Source: an uncultured Clostridia bacterium | GTDB taxonomy: Bacteria > Bacillota > Clostridia > Christensenellales > Aristaeellaceae | Direction: 5' to 3' | Assembly (NCBI GenBank): GCA_944364075.1 | Contig: CALVVZ010000003.1 | Span: 1 to 55,434, forward strand | DNA: 55,434 bases | Shown here: positions 8,723 through 17,892 of the stretch, in pieces | Layout: the number at the start of each line of letters is the position of its first letter | Position numbering within the stretch: the stretch's first letter is position 1 | Notes under the pieces: model-generated | Databases searched by the model: none | Told to the model about the DNA's origin: nothing | What the model saw: the letters and a program-made list of their open reading frames with translations, nothing else | Program-made: the position numbers and the translations under genes

Positions 8723-8935
8723 TTACTTGGCCTTGCCCGCCAGCTGATTTTCCGCCTGCTGGATCAGGCGCTTGACCATGTAGCCGCCCACGTAACCGTT
8801 GTCGCGGGAGCTCAGGTCGCCGTTGTAACCCTGCTTGAAGTTGATGCCCAGCTCACGGGCGATCTCAAACTTCATGTTGTCAAGGGCGCCCCGAGCCTCC
8901 GGCACCATGCCGGACGCGTTTTGACTCTGATTCAT
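8723..8935 (-). CDS. Alpha/beta-type small acid-soluble spore protein
   Basis: This 70-residue spore DNA-binding protein is a paralogue of the gene at 8439-8675. It carries VPEARGALDNMKFEIARELG and GYNGDLSSRDNG..GGYMVKRLIQQAE. The open frame extends further upstream, but the start at 8935 (MNQSQNASG) is chosen because the family begins there and AGGAGGTGAAC lies eight bases ahead. The 47-base gap to the downstream SASP gene has no obvious terminator, so both may be read together. I see no convincing sigma-G promoter by eye. Confidence 0.94.
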   Translation of the reverse strand: MNQSQNASGMVPEARGALDNMKFEIARELGINFKQGYNGDLSSRDNGYVGGYMVKRLIQQAENQLAGKAK

Positions 8936-9012
8936 CTGGAGTTCACCTCCTGTTCGCGTTGTCAGGGCTATTGTGACCGGAGCGGCGGCGGCGCAAACCT
9001 GGGAAATTCGCG

Positions 9013-9055
9013 AAAAAAAGCAGGCGGATTTCCGGCTGAGGAAATCTCCGCCTGC
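9013..9055 (-). terminator. Strong minus-strand terminator, second of a tandem
   Basis: GCAGGCGGA (9020-9028) pairs with TCCGCCTGC (9047-9055), the stem continuing after a two-base bulge (TTTCC/GGAAA). On the minus strand it ends in seven T residues (9019-9013). It backs up the hairpin at 9080-9122 and insulates the SASP pair from the HTH/DUF2975 operon. Confidence 0.8.
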
Positions 9056-9079
9056 TAGCGGGCGCGCATGCACATGATG

Positions 9080-9122
9080 AAAACCGGCGGCGCGGCACAA
9101 TGCCGCGTTCGCCGGTTTTTTT
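9080..9122. terminator. Bidirectional terminator after the HTH/DUF2975 operon
   Basis: AAAACCGGCG (9080-9089) pairs with CGCCGGTTTT (9110-9119), with an inner GCGGC/GCCGC helix. It has a T-run on the plus strand and TTTT on the minus strand. Confidence 0.8.
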
Positions 9123-9143
9123 GACGCAGGGCAAAACGTCCGG

Positions 9144-9347
9144 TCAATCTTCCCGGTATTCCAAAATGTCGCCGGGCTGGCATTCCAGAACCTGACAGAT
9201 TTTCTCCAGCGTGGAAAAACGGATGGCCTTTGCCTTGCCGTTTTTCAAGATGGAGATATTGGCCAGGGTGATGCCCACCCGCTGGGCCAGCTCCGTGACG
9301 CTCATCTTGCGCCGGGCCAGCATCACGTCCAGATTTACGATCAGCAT
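9144..9347 (-). CDS. Small Cro/C1-type helix-turn-helix regulator
   Basis: This 67-residue DNA-binding protein consists of little more than one HTH domain (MSVTELAQRVGITLANISILKNGKAKAI), ending in the typical LEKICQVLECQPGDILEY. It belongs to the YozG-like group that is nearly always paired with a DUF2975 membrane protein, as here (11-base gap). AAGGAGGACGCCC precedes the ATG at 9347; the open frame runs on upstream but overlaps the DUF2975 gene. It probably autoregulates the operon, perhaps through the inverted repeat at 9910-9954. Confidence 0.92.
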   Translation of the reverse strand: MLIVNLDVMLARRKMSVTELAQRVGITLANISILKNGKAKAIRFSTLEKICQVLECQPGDILEYRED

Positions 9348-9358
9348 GGGCGTCCTCC

Positions 9359-9853
9359 TTAAATGGTCAGGTCGGCTTCTTCTTTCATTTCCGCCGCTTG
9401 CAGAATCAGCACCGACAGGGCGTAGCACAGCACCGCCGCGGCCAGACCCAGCAGCGTTAGCCCCAGAAACGCCAGCACCGTCACCGCCGCCAGCGCCTGC
9501 CTTGCGCCAAACCAGACCAGCCCACCCAGTAGATACACCACCTCCGCCAGCGCCAGCCAGGAAGCCCAGCGCACCCGGCGGGCATTGGCGCGGGTGAAGC
9601 TCTCGTCCCGCCCGATGGCGGAAAACACCTGCCAGGCCAGCACCAGCGCCCCATAAAAGGGCGCGAACCCCAGATTTACATAAATCACCGCGGCGGTGGC
9701 AAAGTTTGCGTAGTCCGGCCAGAAATACGCCACGTGCTCCGCCAGCTGTGGCACGGGCACCAGCCCCGCGAACAGCACCCCCGCAAAGGCCAGCAGCGTT
9801 ACCGCCTTCAGCATCCAGGCCAAACATTTGCGTGATTGCAGGATCTTGTTCAT
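9359..9853 (-). CDS. DUF2975 family membrane protein
   Basis: This 164-residue integral membrane protein has four predicted hydrophobic segments (roughly residues 14-32, 50-75, 98-118 and 122-150) and an acidic cytoplasmic C-terminus. Its layout and its partner, a downstream YozG-type HTH protein, match the DUF2975/HTH pairs of Firmicutes. The molecular function is unknown; the membrane protein may sequester or signal to the small regulator. The start is supported by CAAGGAGGACAGGGAGC on the minus strand. A near-consensus promoter lies at 9888-9916. Confidence 0.85.
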   Translation of the reverse strand: MNKILQSRKCLAWMLKAVTLLAFAGVLFAGLVPVPQLAEHVAYFWPDYANFATAAVIYVNLGFAPFYGALVLAWQVFSAIGRDESFTRANARRVRWASWLALAEVVYLLGGLVWFGARQALAAVTVLAFLGLTLLGLAAAVLCYALSVLILQAAEMKEEADLTI

Positions 9854-9887
9854 GCTCCCTGTCCTCCTTGCCGTTGATTACACGCCT

Positions 9888-9916
9888 ATCATAGCAGGAT
9901 GTACATTGCTTGTCAA
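9888..9916 (-). promoter_or_regulatory. Near-consensus promoter of the DUF2975/HTH operon
   Basis: On the minus strand TTGACA (9916-9911) and TATGAT (9893-9888) are separated by 17 bases. The -35 hexamer lies inside an inverted repeat (9910-9954), consistent with repression at this site. Confidence 0.85.
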
Positions 9917-9954
9917 TAGAAAAATATCGAAAAACAATAAATTTATATTGACAA
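9910..9954. promoter_or_regulatory. Inverted repeat between divergent genes, possible operator
   Basis: TTGTCAATA (9910-9918) is exactly inverted as TATTGACAA (9946-9954). The left arm covers the -35 of the DUF2975 promoter; the right arm contains a plus-strand TTGACA facing the DUF4173 gene. The small HTH protein is the obvious candidate ligand, but that is inference. Confidence 0.5.
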
Positions 9955-9998
9955 ACGAAGAACTTCATGATAGCCTTCCGCTTGAAGGAGGGATGAAG

Positions 9999-11531
9999 AT
10001 GTTCCAGAAAAGACCATGGATTACCTTCATGGCATTTACGGCCCTGGGCTTTGCCTTGACCCAGGGTATCCTATTTTCCCGCTGGGGGGCGAATGTGGGC
10101 CTGCTGGCGGCGGCGGGCGTGCTGCTGTGGCGGGCCTGGGGCGGCGGTCCCAAGCGACGCGCGGCCTGGTGGTGGCTGCTGCCCGCGGGATGCTATGGCG
10201 CGGCCCTGGCGCTGTGGGAGCAGCCCCTGCTGTCGCCGCTGCTGCTGCTGGGCATGATGGCTGCCCTGGGGTTGTGGGCGCTGGACGGCGTCCACGGGGG
10301 CGGGCCGTGGGAACAGGCGCGGCATTTCCTCCCCTTCGGGGAGCTGGAGGCGGTGGCCTCCGGGCTGCGGCGCAGCGCCAGGGGCGGACGGCTGGGCCGC
10401 GCGGCCATGGGCGTGGGGCTGGCGGTCCCGCTGCTGATTGCGGCGGGGGGACTGCTGCTCTCGGCGGACCAGGCTTTCTATGATTTCTTTACGGGTCTTG
10501 CCAGCAGCCTGACGGATACGCTGTCCGAGGCGGTGAGCAAGGCGGTGCTTTCACTGCTCATAGGCGTCTACCTGTGCTGCTTCTATCTTCGGGCTGGACG
10601 CGAAAAAAGCCCGGCCTTGCGCCCGCAGCGGGAGGGCGATCCGATGGTGCTGGGGGTGATGCTGGGGCTGTATTGCGGGCTGTACCTGCTGTTCCTGGTC
10701 ATTTCCTGCCGGACGCTGCCGGAGATGCTGCAACCGGGCGGCGCGCCGGAAATGTACAGCGGTTATGCCCGGCAGGGCTTTTTCCAGCTGTGCGCGGCGG
10801 CGCTGCTGAACCTGGCGGTTTTTCTGGGGGTACGGCGGAAGCGCTGCGCCGGGCGCGGATTCACCCGCGGGGCGCAGACCCTGCTGGCGGCGCTGACCAT
10901 GTGCCTGATTGCCCTGGCCCTGACGAAAATGCTGCTGTACATTCGCCTGTACGGTTTGACGCTTCTACGGCTGTATACCAGCTGCATGATGGGGGCGCTG
11001 GCGCTGCTGTTCGTGGCGCTGATGGTCTCCCTGTACCGGCCGCTGCCCATGCTGCGGCTGGGGGCGGCGCTGGCGGCCTGCACCCTGGCGGCGGTGGGGC
11101 TGATGAACGCCGGGGGCCTGGTGGCAGAGGCTAACGTGGACCGTTACCTGGCCGGGGAATTGCCGGAAATGGACCTGACTCAGTATGCGGACTTCCCGGA
11201 CGCGGCGGCGCCCGCCCTGTGTCGCTTGCTGGAAGAAACCGAGGAACCGGAGCTTCGGGAGGAAATACGGACGCTGTTCACGGACGCGCTGTCTACCCGG
11301 CAGGAGCTTTCCTGGTGGTCGGACAGCCTCCAGCGCAGGCAGAGCGCGGCGCTGATGGCCCGGGCGCTGGAGGGGGCGGGGGAGCGGCCCTCCGCCGCAG
11401 ACTTCCTTGCCTTCAAGAAAGCGCCGGAGGAGCTGCGACTCCTCCGGCGTGGATTCGTATTCGATGATCCGGCTGCTTTGCCGGAGGGACGGCTCAGGCA
11501 GGGACTTGCTGGTGATGCGCAACATTTTTGA
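9999..11531 (+). CDS. DUF4173-like polytopic membrane protein
   Basis: This is a 510-residue integral membrane protein with about ten hydrophobic helices and a soluble C-terminal tail from about residue 385. The N-terminal pattern (ALGFALTQGILFSRWGANVGLLAAAGV) and the central YSGYARQGFFQLCAAALLNL match DUF4153/DUF4173 family proteins of Firmicutes, which have no established function. ATG 9999 is chosen because GAAGGAGGG sits six bases before it; ATG 9993 would touch the ribosome site. It is divergent from the DUF2975 gene. Its last 38 bases overlap the 3' end of the convergent MATE gene, so the two messages are complementary there and no terminator lies between them. Confidence 0.78.
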   Translation: MFQKRPWITFMAFTALGFALTQGILFSRWGANVGLLAAAGVLLWRAWGGGPKRRAAWWWLLPAGCYGAALALWEQPLLSPLLLLGMMAALGLWALDGVHGGGPWEQARHFLPFGELEAVASGLRRSARGGRLGRAAMGVGLAVPLLIAAGGLLLSADQAFYDFFTGLASSLTDTLSEAVSKAVLSLLIGVYLCCFYLRAGREKSPALRPQREGDPMVLGVMLGLYCGLYLLFLVISCRTLPEMLQPGGAPEMYSGYARQGFFQLCAAALLNLAVFLGVRRKRCAGRGFTRGAQTLLAALTMCLIALALTKMLLYIRLYGLTLLRLYTSCMMGALALLFVALMVSLYRPLPMLRLGAALAACTLAAVGLMNAGGLVAEANVDRYLAGELPEMDLTQYADFPDAAAPALCRLLEETEEPELREEIRTLFTDALSTRQELSWWSDSLQRRQSAALMARALEGAGERPSAADFLAFKKAPEELRLLRRGFVFDDPAALPEGRLRQGLAGDAQHF

Positions 11532-12864
11532 TCCACTTGGTTCCCAGCAAGCGGAATGTGCACCAAACGGTCTTGCAGATGTAATCGACTTTCATCAAAA
11601 GATTGATCCAGAAAGGCGAAAGACCCCAGATGAAGGCGGAGAGGTATCCCAGGGGAATGGAGAGCAGCCACATAAAGGCGATATCGGCAACGACCAGGAA
11701 GCGGGTATCGCCGCCGCCGCGCAGCACGCCCTTTGTCAGCATGGATTGCGTAGCCTGAAAGACAACCATTACGGCAACGGACTCCATGAGCTGGTAGGCA
11801 ATGGCCTTGGTTTCCTCGGTAATATGGTAGGCGCCGATAATCCATGGGCAGACCAGCAGAATAAACAGGCTCGCGACAAGGCCCAGTGCCACGCTGAGCA
11901 GCAGAAAGGTGATGGCCTGCCGGTGCGCCTTTTCCGGCTGGTTTTCTCCCAGCGTGTTGCCGGTCATGATGCTGCCGGCATTGGCAAATCCCTGATTCAT
12001 AACGGTGGAGAGCCGCACGGTCATGGCTACGATGGAGTTGGCTGCCACAAAGGACGCGCCCAGACGGCCCATGACCATGGTAACCGCGGTGTTTCCCAGC
12101 CCCAGCAGGAAGTCGGACAAAATCACGGGGACGCTGTATTGCAGGTAGCGGGGCAGGTATTCGCCGCAGGGTTCCAGCAGATGGCGCGCCCGCATGCATA
12201 GGCGGCGGTCATAGTGAAAGACGTACAGGGCAACGATTGCCGCTTCAACCGACCGGGCGATGGTGGTTGCAAGGGCCGCGCCGCGGATCTCCATCTGCGG
12301 CAGGCCCAGCCTGCCAAAGATTAGCGCCCAATTAAAAAACAGGTTGCAGATGAAGGAAATCCCTGAAACGATCAGCGGCAGCTTCACTTCACGCACGGAG
12401 CGCAGCACGATGGTCAGCGTCAGGGACAGGCCGGAAAGCAGAAAAGTAGGGGCCACATAGCGCAGATATGCCGCTCCGGTCTCAATGATGGCAGGGTCAG
12501 GCGTATACAGGCGCATAATCCATTCCGGTATGGCCAGGACCGCCACCGTGAATCCGGCGGCAAGCGCAAGGCTGATACGCAGCATTAACGCGGTGATTTT
12601 TCGCACGGCGGTTTTGTCCCCGGCGCCCCAGAATTGCGCTGTGAGCACCGCGGCTCCGCCGCCAATGCCCATGCACAGAATCTGATAGATGCTGATGAAG
12701 CTGTTGGCCAGGGATGAGCCGGAGATCTGTATTTCTCCGAAGGCGCCCAGCATGATGGTGTCCAGCATGTTGATTGCGATGGTGATCATATTCTGGAGCA
12801 CGACGGGAGCGGCCAGCATGGCGGCCGTCCGGTAGAAGCTTTTTTCCCGCACCAGCAGCCGCAT
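11494..12864 (-). CDS. MATE family multidrug/solute exporter
   Basis: This 456-residue, roughly 12-helix transporter exports substrates using a Na+ or H+ gradient. It has the two MATE repeats with PVVLQNMITIAINMLDTIMLGAFGE near residue 20 and the matching MNQGFANAGSIMTGNTLGEN near residue 290. Its ATG overlaps the stop of the carboxylesterase gene (TGATG at 12862-12866), so translation is coupled. It is the last gene of the minus-strand ABC import operon. In that setting it could release a product of hydrolysis, such as a freed acid or phenol, rather than act as a drug pump; this is inference from position only. Confidence 0.93.
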   Translation of the reverse strand: MRLLVREKSFYRTAAMLAAPVVLQNMITIAINMLDTIMLGAFGEIQISGSSLANSFISIYQILCMGIGGGAAVLTAQFWGAGDKTAVRKITALMLRISLALAAGFTVAVLAIPEWIMRLYTPDPAIIETGAAYLRYVAPTFLLSGLSLTLTIVLRSVREVKLPLIVSGISFICNLFFNWALIFGRLGLPQMEIRGAALATTIARSVEAAIVALYVFHYDRRLCMRARHLLEPCGEYLPRYLQYSVPVILSDFLLGLGNTAVTMVMGRLGASFVAANSIVAMTVRLSTVMNQGFANAGSIMTGNTLGENQPEKAHRQAITFLLLSVALGLVASLFILLVCPWIIGAYHITEETKAIAYQLMESVAVMVVFQATQSMLTKGVLRGGGDTRFLVVADIAFMWLLSIPLGYLSAFIWGLSPFWINLLMKVDYICKTVWCTFRLLGTKWIKNVAHHQQVPA

Positions 12865-14396
12865 CAGCGTCCACCGCCCTTCTCGCGCTGCGCCTGCTGA
12901 AGCATATGGTCCAGCTCAAAGGTCATCAGCGTATCCAAAGGGGCGGAAATATCGTGAATATCATCCCCGAGGAATTGCACGTGCCAATCCTCTTCCGACG
13001 CGGGCAGCCAACGGGGCATGGGGCATCCGTCATTGTCGTTCCCGTTGGGATCGCCGCTGCGGGCAAAGTTGGTCCAGTAGTTGCACATGCGGCGCGCCAG
13101 GTCGTAGTGCTTGCCTTGAAAGGGTCGCCAGCATTTGGCCAGCGTTTCAAAAACGAACCACAGGTCGGAGGAATGAAAGGACCCTGCATCATCGCCTGGA
13201 ATCTGCGGATGAAAGCGGTACAGATAGGGCGGCTTGCGTCCGGCACGGCTGAAGCAGCGGGCGGCAAAGGCATTGCCTTTCTCGAAGATGCTGAATGCGG
13301 GGGAGCGGTAGTAGGCCGCCAGCTGTTCATCGGTGGCAATGCCTGCGGCATGGAGGAAATCCTTGGCGGCGTCGCCGTACAGCCTCCGCGCATTTTCCTG
13401 GAATTCGGCTACGCTGTTGCCCAGCTGAAAGGCGCGCACTTCATCTACTGTATTGCCTGCCATGAGGGAAACGTCATTGCAAATTCCCTCTGCGATGGCC
13501 CGCATGGGGGAAACGGGGAGAAACGTGCCGTCGATTGCCGGCCCCCAGCGATGTCCCGTATAGGCAAGGGTTCTGTCCATGAGCTCCCGAGCGGGGATGG
13601 CGCGGGCGTCGGCTATGCTGGCGGCGCCCAGATACCGCAGGAAGTTCTCGCCATCCTGCTGGGCCTGCTCCAGGGATGGGTAGTCGGCAATGCCTCCGCC
13701 CAGCGCGCCGCTTTGCGCAATGGCCTTTTGAAACAGTCCGCGGTTCATGGGGGAGGCAATCTGCATCCAGACGCTGCGACCGCCTGCCGACTGACCGAAG
13801 ATGGTAATGTTTTCTGCGTCTCCGCCAAAGGCGGCGATGTTGCGCTTCACCCAGGCAATGCCGGCGCGCTGGTCCAGCAGCCCGAAGTTTGCGCCCGGCT
13901 CCCCGTACCGCCGGCCTTCCTCCGTGAGCGCGGCATGCGCCAGGAAACCGAAGGCGTTCACGCGATAATTTACGGAAACCATCACAACGCCCCGGCGGGC
14001 GATACGTTCTCCGTCAAACTCCATTTCGGAAGGATACCCGCAGCACATTCCCCCGCCAAATATCCAGACCATTACGGGCAGACGCTCGGCGCTGCTGCGG
14101 GCGGGCGTCCATACGTTCAGGTACAGGCAATCTTCGTCCATGGGGACGTCGGGGTCCACGTGCCATTCGCGGGTATAAAACCCGGGGCGCTCGCCGGGCG
14201 TTTCCTGCATGGCAATGGGAGCAAAGGCCGAACAGTCCCGCACGCCCGTCCAGGAAGCGGCCGGCTGCGGCGCGCGCCAGCGCAGCTCCCCCGTGGGAGG
14301 CGCGGCAAAGGGAATACCGCGAAAAACCGTAATCCGTGGATCAGCGGCGGGGACGCCGCGAACGGCGCCATTTTCAGTCATGGTAAGTCGTAACAT
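12864..14396 (-). CDS. Type-B carboxylesterase (para-nitrobenzyl esterase-like)
   Basis: This 510-residue alpha/beta-hydrolase of the carboxylesterase type-B family cleaves carboxylic esters. It shows the family opening FRGIPFAAPPTGELRWRAPQ, the EDCLYLNVW signature (residues 88-96), the oxyanion FGGGM and the nucleophile elbow GQSAGG with Ser203. The acid is probably Glu in NTVDEVRAF and the base His in GSFHSSDLWFVF. No signal peptide is present, so it acts in the cytoplasm on imported esters. The start at 14396 follows CAGGAGGTCC; an upstream in-frame ATG lacks a ribosome site. It is coupled to the MATE gene and is a paralogue of the gene at 23432-24940. Confidence 0.92.
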   Translation of the reverse strand: MLRLTMTENGAVRGVPAADPRITVFRGIPFAAPPTGELRWRAPQPAASWTGVRDCSAFAPIAMQETPGERPGFYTREWHVDPDVPMDEDCLYLNVWTPARSSAERLPVMVWIFGGGMCCGYPSEMEFDGERIARRGVVMVSVNYRVNAFGFLAHAALTEEGRRYGEPGANFGLLDQRAGIAWVKRNIAAFGGDAENITIFGQSAGGRSVWMQIASPMNRGLFQKAIAQSGALGGGIADYPSLEQAQQDGENFLRYLGAASIADARAIPARELMDRTLAYTGHRWGPAIDGTFLPVSPMRAIAEGICNDVSLMAGNTVDEVRAFQLGNSVAEFQENARRLYGDAAKDFLHAAGIATDEQLAAYYRSPAFSIFEKGNAFAARCFSRAGRKPPYLYRFHPQIPGDDAGSFHSSDLWFVFETLAKCWRPFQGKHYDLARRMCNYWTNFARSGDPNGNDNDGCPMPRWLPASEEDWHVQFLGDDIHDISAPLDTLMTFELDHMLQQAQREKGGGR

Positions 14397-14637
14397 AAAG
14401 GACCTCCTGTGTGGAAAACACATCGGTGAAAATAAAGGCAAGGGACCGGCAGGACGCCCGGAAGAGGCAGGAAACGGCGCATGCCGGGGATGATAGGTCC
14501 TTTCGCTGCGCGGTCAAAGGGCACCGGACGCTTGCCGCACCGCTGCAACGGATGCTTATATGCATTGGACAGCGGGAAGGAACATCCTGCGTGGCATGCG
14601 CAGGCGCGGGCCGCGCAATGCTGGGGAAAGGAATGCA

Positions 14638-15828
<1,191 letters not shown>

Positions 15829-16665
15829 TCAGCCCTTCAGGCCGCTGGTAACGGTGCCCTCCACGAAGTACTTTTGACCGAAGATATACAGCGCCAGCAT
15901 AGGCACGATGGATACCACGGCGCCGGCAAAGGCAGGGCCGTATTCCGTGGTATCCGAGCCGATAAACAGCGCCAGACCGTTGGCAAGGGTGCGCATCCGG
16001 GTATCTCCGGTCACCAGCAGCGGCCACATCAGGTCGTTCCAGGCGCCGTTGATGCCAAGAATCAGCATGGTGATCATGGTGGGCTTGACTTGCGGAAGCA
16101 TGATCTTCCAGAACAGGCCGAACTCGGAAATGCCATCCATACGGCCGGCTTCTTCCAACTCGCGGGGAATGGAGACAAAAGCCGAGCGCATCATGAAAAT
16201 CGAGATGGCCGCCGCCAGCTTGGGCAGGATCAGTCCGCCGTAGGTATCGTACAGTCCCATGTTTTTCACAACCAGGAACAGCGGGATCATGGTGACCTGG
16301 AAAGGAATCATCATGGTAGCCAGCACCACGATGAACAGCACGCTTCTGCCGCGGAATTCATACCGGGCAAAGGAATATCCGGCCAGCGCGCAGATGAAGA
16401 CCGAAGGAATGGTGGTGGCTAGCGCGTAGATAACGGAGTTTTTGATATAATCCAGAATCTTCAGCCGGGAGGCCAGGCGTTCGAAGCTGGCCAGGCTGAA
16501 CTGCTTGGGGAAAAAGGAAGGCGGGTAAGTGATGATCTCCTTGGCGGGTTTTACGGTGCTGGCAAACAGCCAGATGACCGGCACCAGGATCAGTAGCGCA
16601 AAGAATGTCAGCAGGAGCAGAATGGGCAGGCGCTTCAAACGCTGAACATGCTTTCTGGACAACAT
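15829..16665 (-). CDS. Sugar ABC transporter permease, MalG type (CUT1)
   Basis: This 278-residue inner-membrane permease is the second of a pair forming the channel of a carbohydrate importer. It has six predicted helices and the EAA loop EEAGRMDGISEFGLFWKIMLPQVKPT, which couples to the ATPase. ATG 16665 follows AAAGGGAGTG and is five bases after the stop of the first permease, so the pair is translationally linked. No ATPase gene occurs anywhere in the window; CUT1 systems of Firmicutes often share one MsiK-type ATPase encoded elsewhere. A close paralogue is at 29730-30560. Confidence 0.94.
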   Translation of the reverse strand: MLSRKHVQRLKRLPILLLLTFFALLILVPVIWLFASTVKPAKEIITYPPSFFPKQFSLASFERLASRLKILDYIKNSVIYALATTIPSVFICALAGYSFARYEFRGRSVLFIVVLATMMIPFQVTMIPLFLVVKNMGLYDTYGGLILPKLAAAISIFMMRSAFVSIPRELEEAGRMDGISEFGLFWKIMLPQVKPTMITMLILGINGAWNDLMWPLLVTGDTRMRTLANGLALFIGSDTTEYGPAFAGAVVSIVPMLALYIFGQKYFVEGTVTSGLKG

Positions 16666-16670
16666 GGTTT

Positions 16671-17561
16671 TCACTCCCTTTCTCCCCGCAGCATCATCGC
16701 GTACATGATCAGGGTCATGACCAGTACGATCAGCAAAAGGCAAACCGACAGGGCGGAGGCGTATCCCATACGGAATACCTCAAAGCCGCGGGTGTAGATA
16801 TAAGTCACCAGCGTCTCCGTACTCAGACTGGGACCTCCACCGGTGGTGGTGTATACTATGTCGAACACCTGGAACGAACCGATGACGCGGGTCATGATGA
16901 GGAACCACAGCGTAGGTTTGATGCTGGGCAGCGTAATGTAGAAGAACTGCTTGAATTTGCTGCATGCGTCAATATCGGCCGCTTCATAAAGGCTTACGGA
17001 CACATTCTGCATGGCGCCGATCAGGATGGTGGTGGAGATGCCGAAGGTTTTCCATACGGACATGAAAACAATGACATAGAAGGTCAACCCGGGCGTGTTC
17101 ATAAAGTTGATTTTTCCCAGGCCCATGAGACGGAACAGATAGGTGACATAGCCTACGTTGGAGTGCAGGATCAGCTTCCACATAATGCCTGTGGCGGTGG
17201 CGGAACAAATGATGGGCATGAAGTAGACGGCGCGAAAAAGTTTGTTGGTAAGGGTGTTCTTTGTCAACAGACCCGCAAGAAGTAGCGCAAGGAGCAGCTG
17301 GCAGGGTACCTCCACCACCGTCCATTTGGCCGTCACGGCCAGACTGTTCCAGAACCGGCTGTCATGGAGAACTTCGTTGAAATTGCCAAGGCCGAGATAT
17401 ACGCCGTTGCTGAAGGTCAAATCCGCGTCGAATTGGCTGACAATGAAGCTGATAAAGGTTGGCAAAAGGTTGAACAGGAACAGTAGCAGGATCACCGGGG
17501 CGATGAACAAATAGGGAATATACGGTTTGTAGAGTCTGCCGTTGTTTCTTGTAGCGTACAT
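16671..17561 (-). CDS. Sugar ABC transporter permease, MalF/UgpA type (CUT1)
   Basis: This 296-residue permease partners the MalG-type protein downstream. The first helix (PYIPYLFIAPVILLLFLFNLLP) and the EAA loop YEAADIDACSKFKQFFYITLPSIKPT are typical. The start at 17561 (MYATRNNGR) follows CGGAGGGCGCCC; upstream in-frame ATGs are not preceded by a ribosome site. Between it and the binding-protein gene is a 331-base gap holding hairpins and a structured repeat (17583-17854), which probably lets the binding protein be made in excess over the permeases. A paralogue is at 28826-29716. Confidence 0.94.
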   Translation of the reverse strand: MYATRNNGRLYKPYIPYLFIAPVILLLFLFNLLPTFISFIVSQFDADLTFSNGVYLGLGNFNEVLHDSRFWNSLAVTAKWTVVEVPCQLLLALLLAGLLTKNTLTNKLFRAVYFMPIICSATATGIMWKLILHSNVGYVTYLFRLMGLGKINFMNTPGLTFYVIVFMSVWKTFGISTTILIGAMQNVSVSLYEAADIDACSKFKQFFYITLPSIKPTLWFLIMTRVIGSFQVFDIVYTTTGGGPSLSTETLVTYIYTRGFEVFRMGYASALSVCLLLIVLVMTLIMYAMMLRGERE

Positions 17562-17582
17562 GGGCGCCCTCCGTCCAAACAG

Positions 17583-17621
17583 AAAAAACAAGGGGAGGCG
17601 AGGCATATGCCTTCGCCTCCC
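17583..17621 (-). terminator. Intercistronic terminator/attenuator hairpin
   Basis: GGGAGGCG (17593-17600) pairs with CGCCTCCC (17614-17621) around a GGCATATGCC core. On the minus strand it is followed by TTGTTTTTT. It lies upstream of the permease pair in the direction of transcription, so it would cut permease expression relative to the binding protein. Confidence 0.75.
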
Positions 17622-17622
17622 G

Positions 17623-17800
17623 CAGGTTGTCAAAAACCCCAGGGAGGCGTCGAAAGGCCGCAGTCCCTTCGACTTCTACTGGTGCAAGCCGGCTTTACCG
17701 GCTTCGCGGGTCATTGCTTTTGCTTGCGAAATCCATTTCTTGCAACTTCGGACGACCGCTGGCTGACCGAAACTGCTTCCCCTAATAAAGTGGCATCGCC
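17623..17800 (-). repeat. Structured intergenic element, copy A
   Basis: This 178-base element is homologous to the one at 28313-28482 (same order of conserved blocks, with substitutions throughout). Three short helices are visible: GTCGAA/TTCGAC (17649-17654 with 17668-17673), AAGCCGG/CCGGCTT (17686-17692 with 17698-17704) and TTCGG/CCGAA (17747-17751 with 17767-17771). The paired positions differ from copy B in compensating ways. In minus-strand reading both copies end in TTTTT(T)GACA(A/G)CCT followed by a hairpin and T-run, which favours minus-strand transcription. It may be a non-coding RNA, a MITE-like repeat or a decayed short ORF; I could not identify a known family. Confidence 0.6.
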
Positions 17801-17821
17801 GCTTTTTTTGACACGCTGCGC

Positions 17822-17854
17822 GGGGGAGGCGAGGCATACGCCTTCGTCTCCCCC
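17822..17854. repeat. Hairpin repeat flanking copy A
   Basis: GGGGGAGGCGA pairs with TCGTCTCCCCC around GGCATACGCC. Its sequence nearly repeats the terminator hairpin at 17592-17621, so the structured element sits between two copies of the same hairpin. No T-run follows on either strand, so it may act in RNA stability at the 3' end of the binding-protein message. Confidence 0.6.
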
Positions 17855-17892
17855 TGCAAGTCGTGCGGCAAAGCCGGATGGGACCGCCGGCG

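Noticed and set aside
12906..14393. Long plus-strand open frame opposite the carboxylesterase
   Set aside because: The minus-strand esterase has all catalytic motifs; the antisense frame has no recognisable domain or ribosome site.
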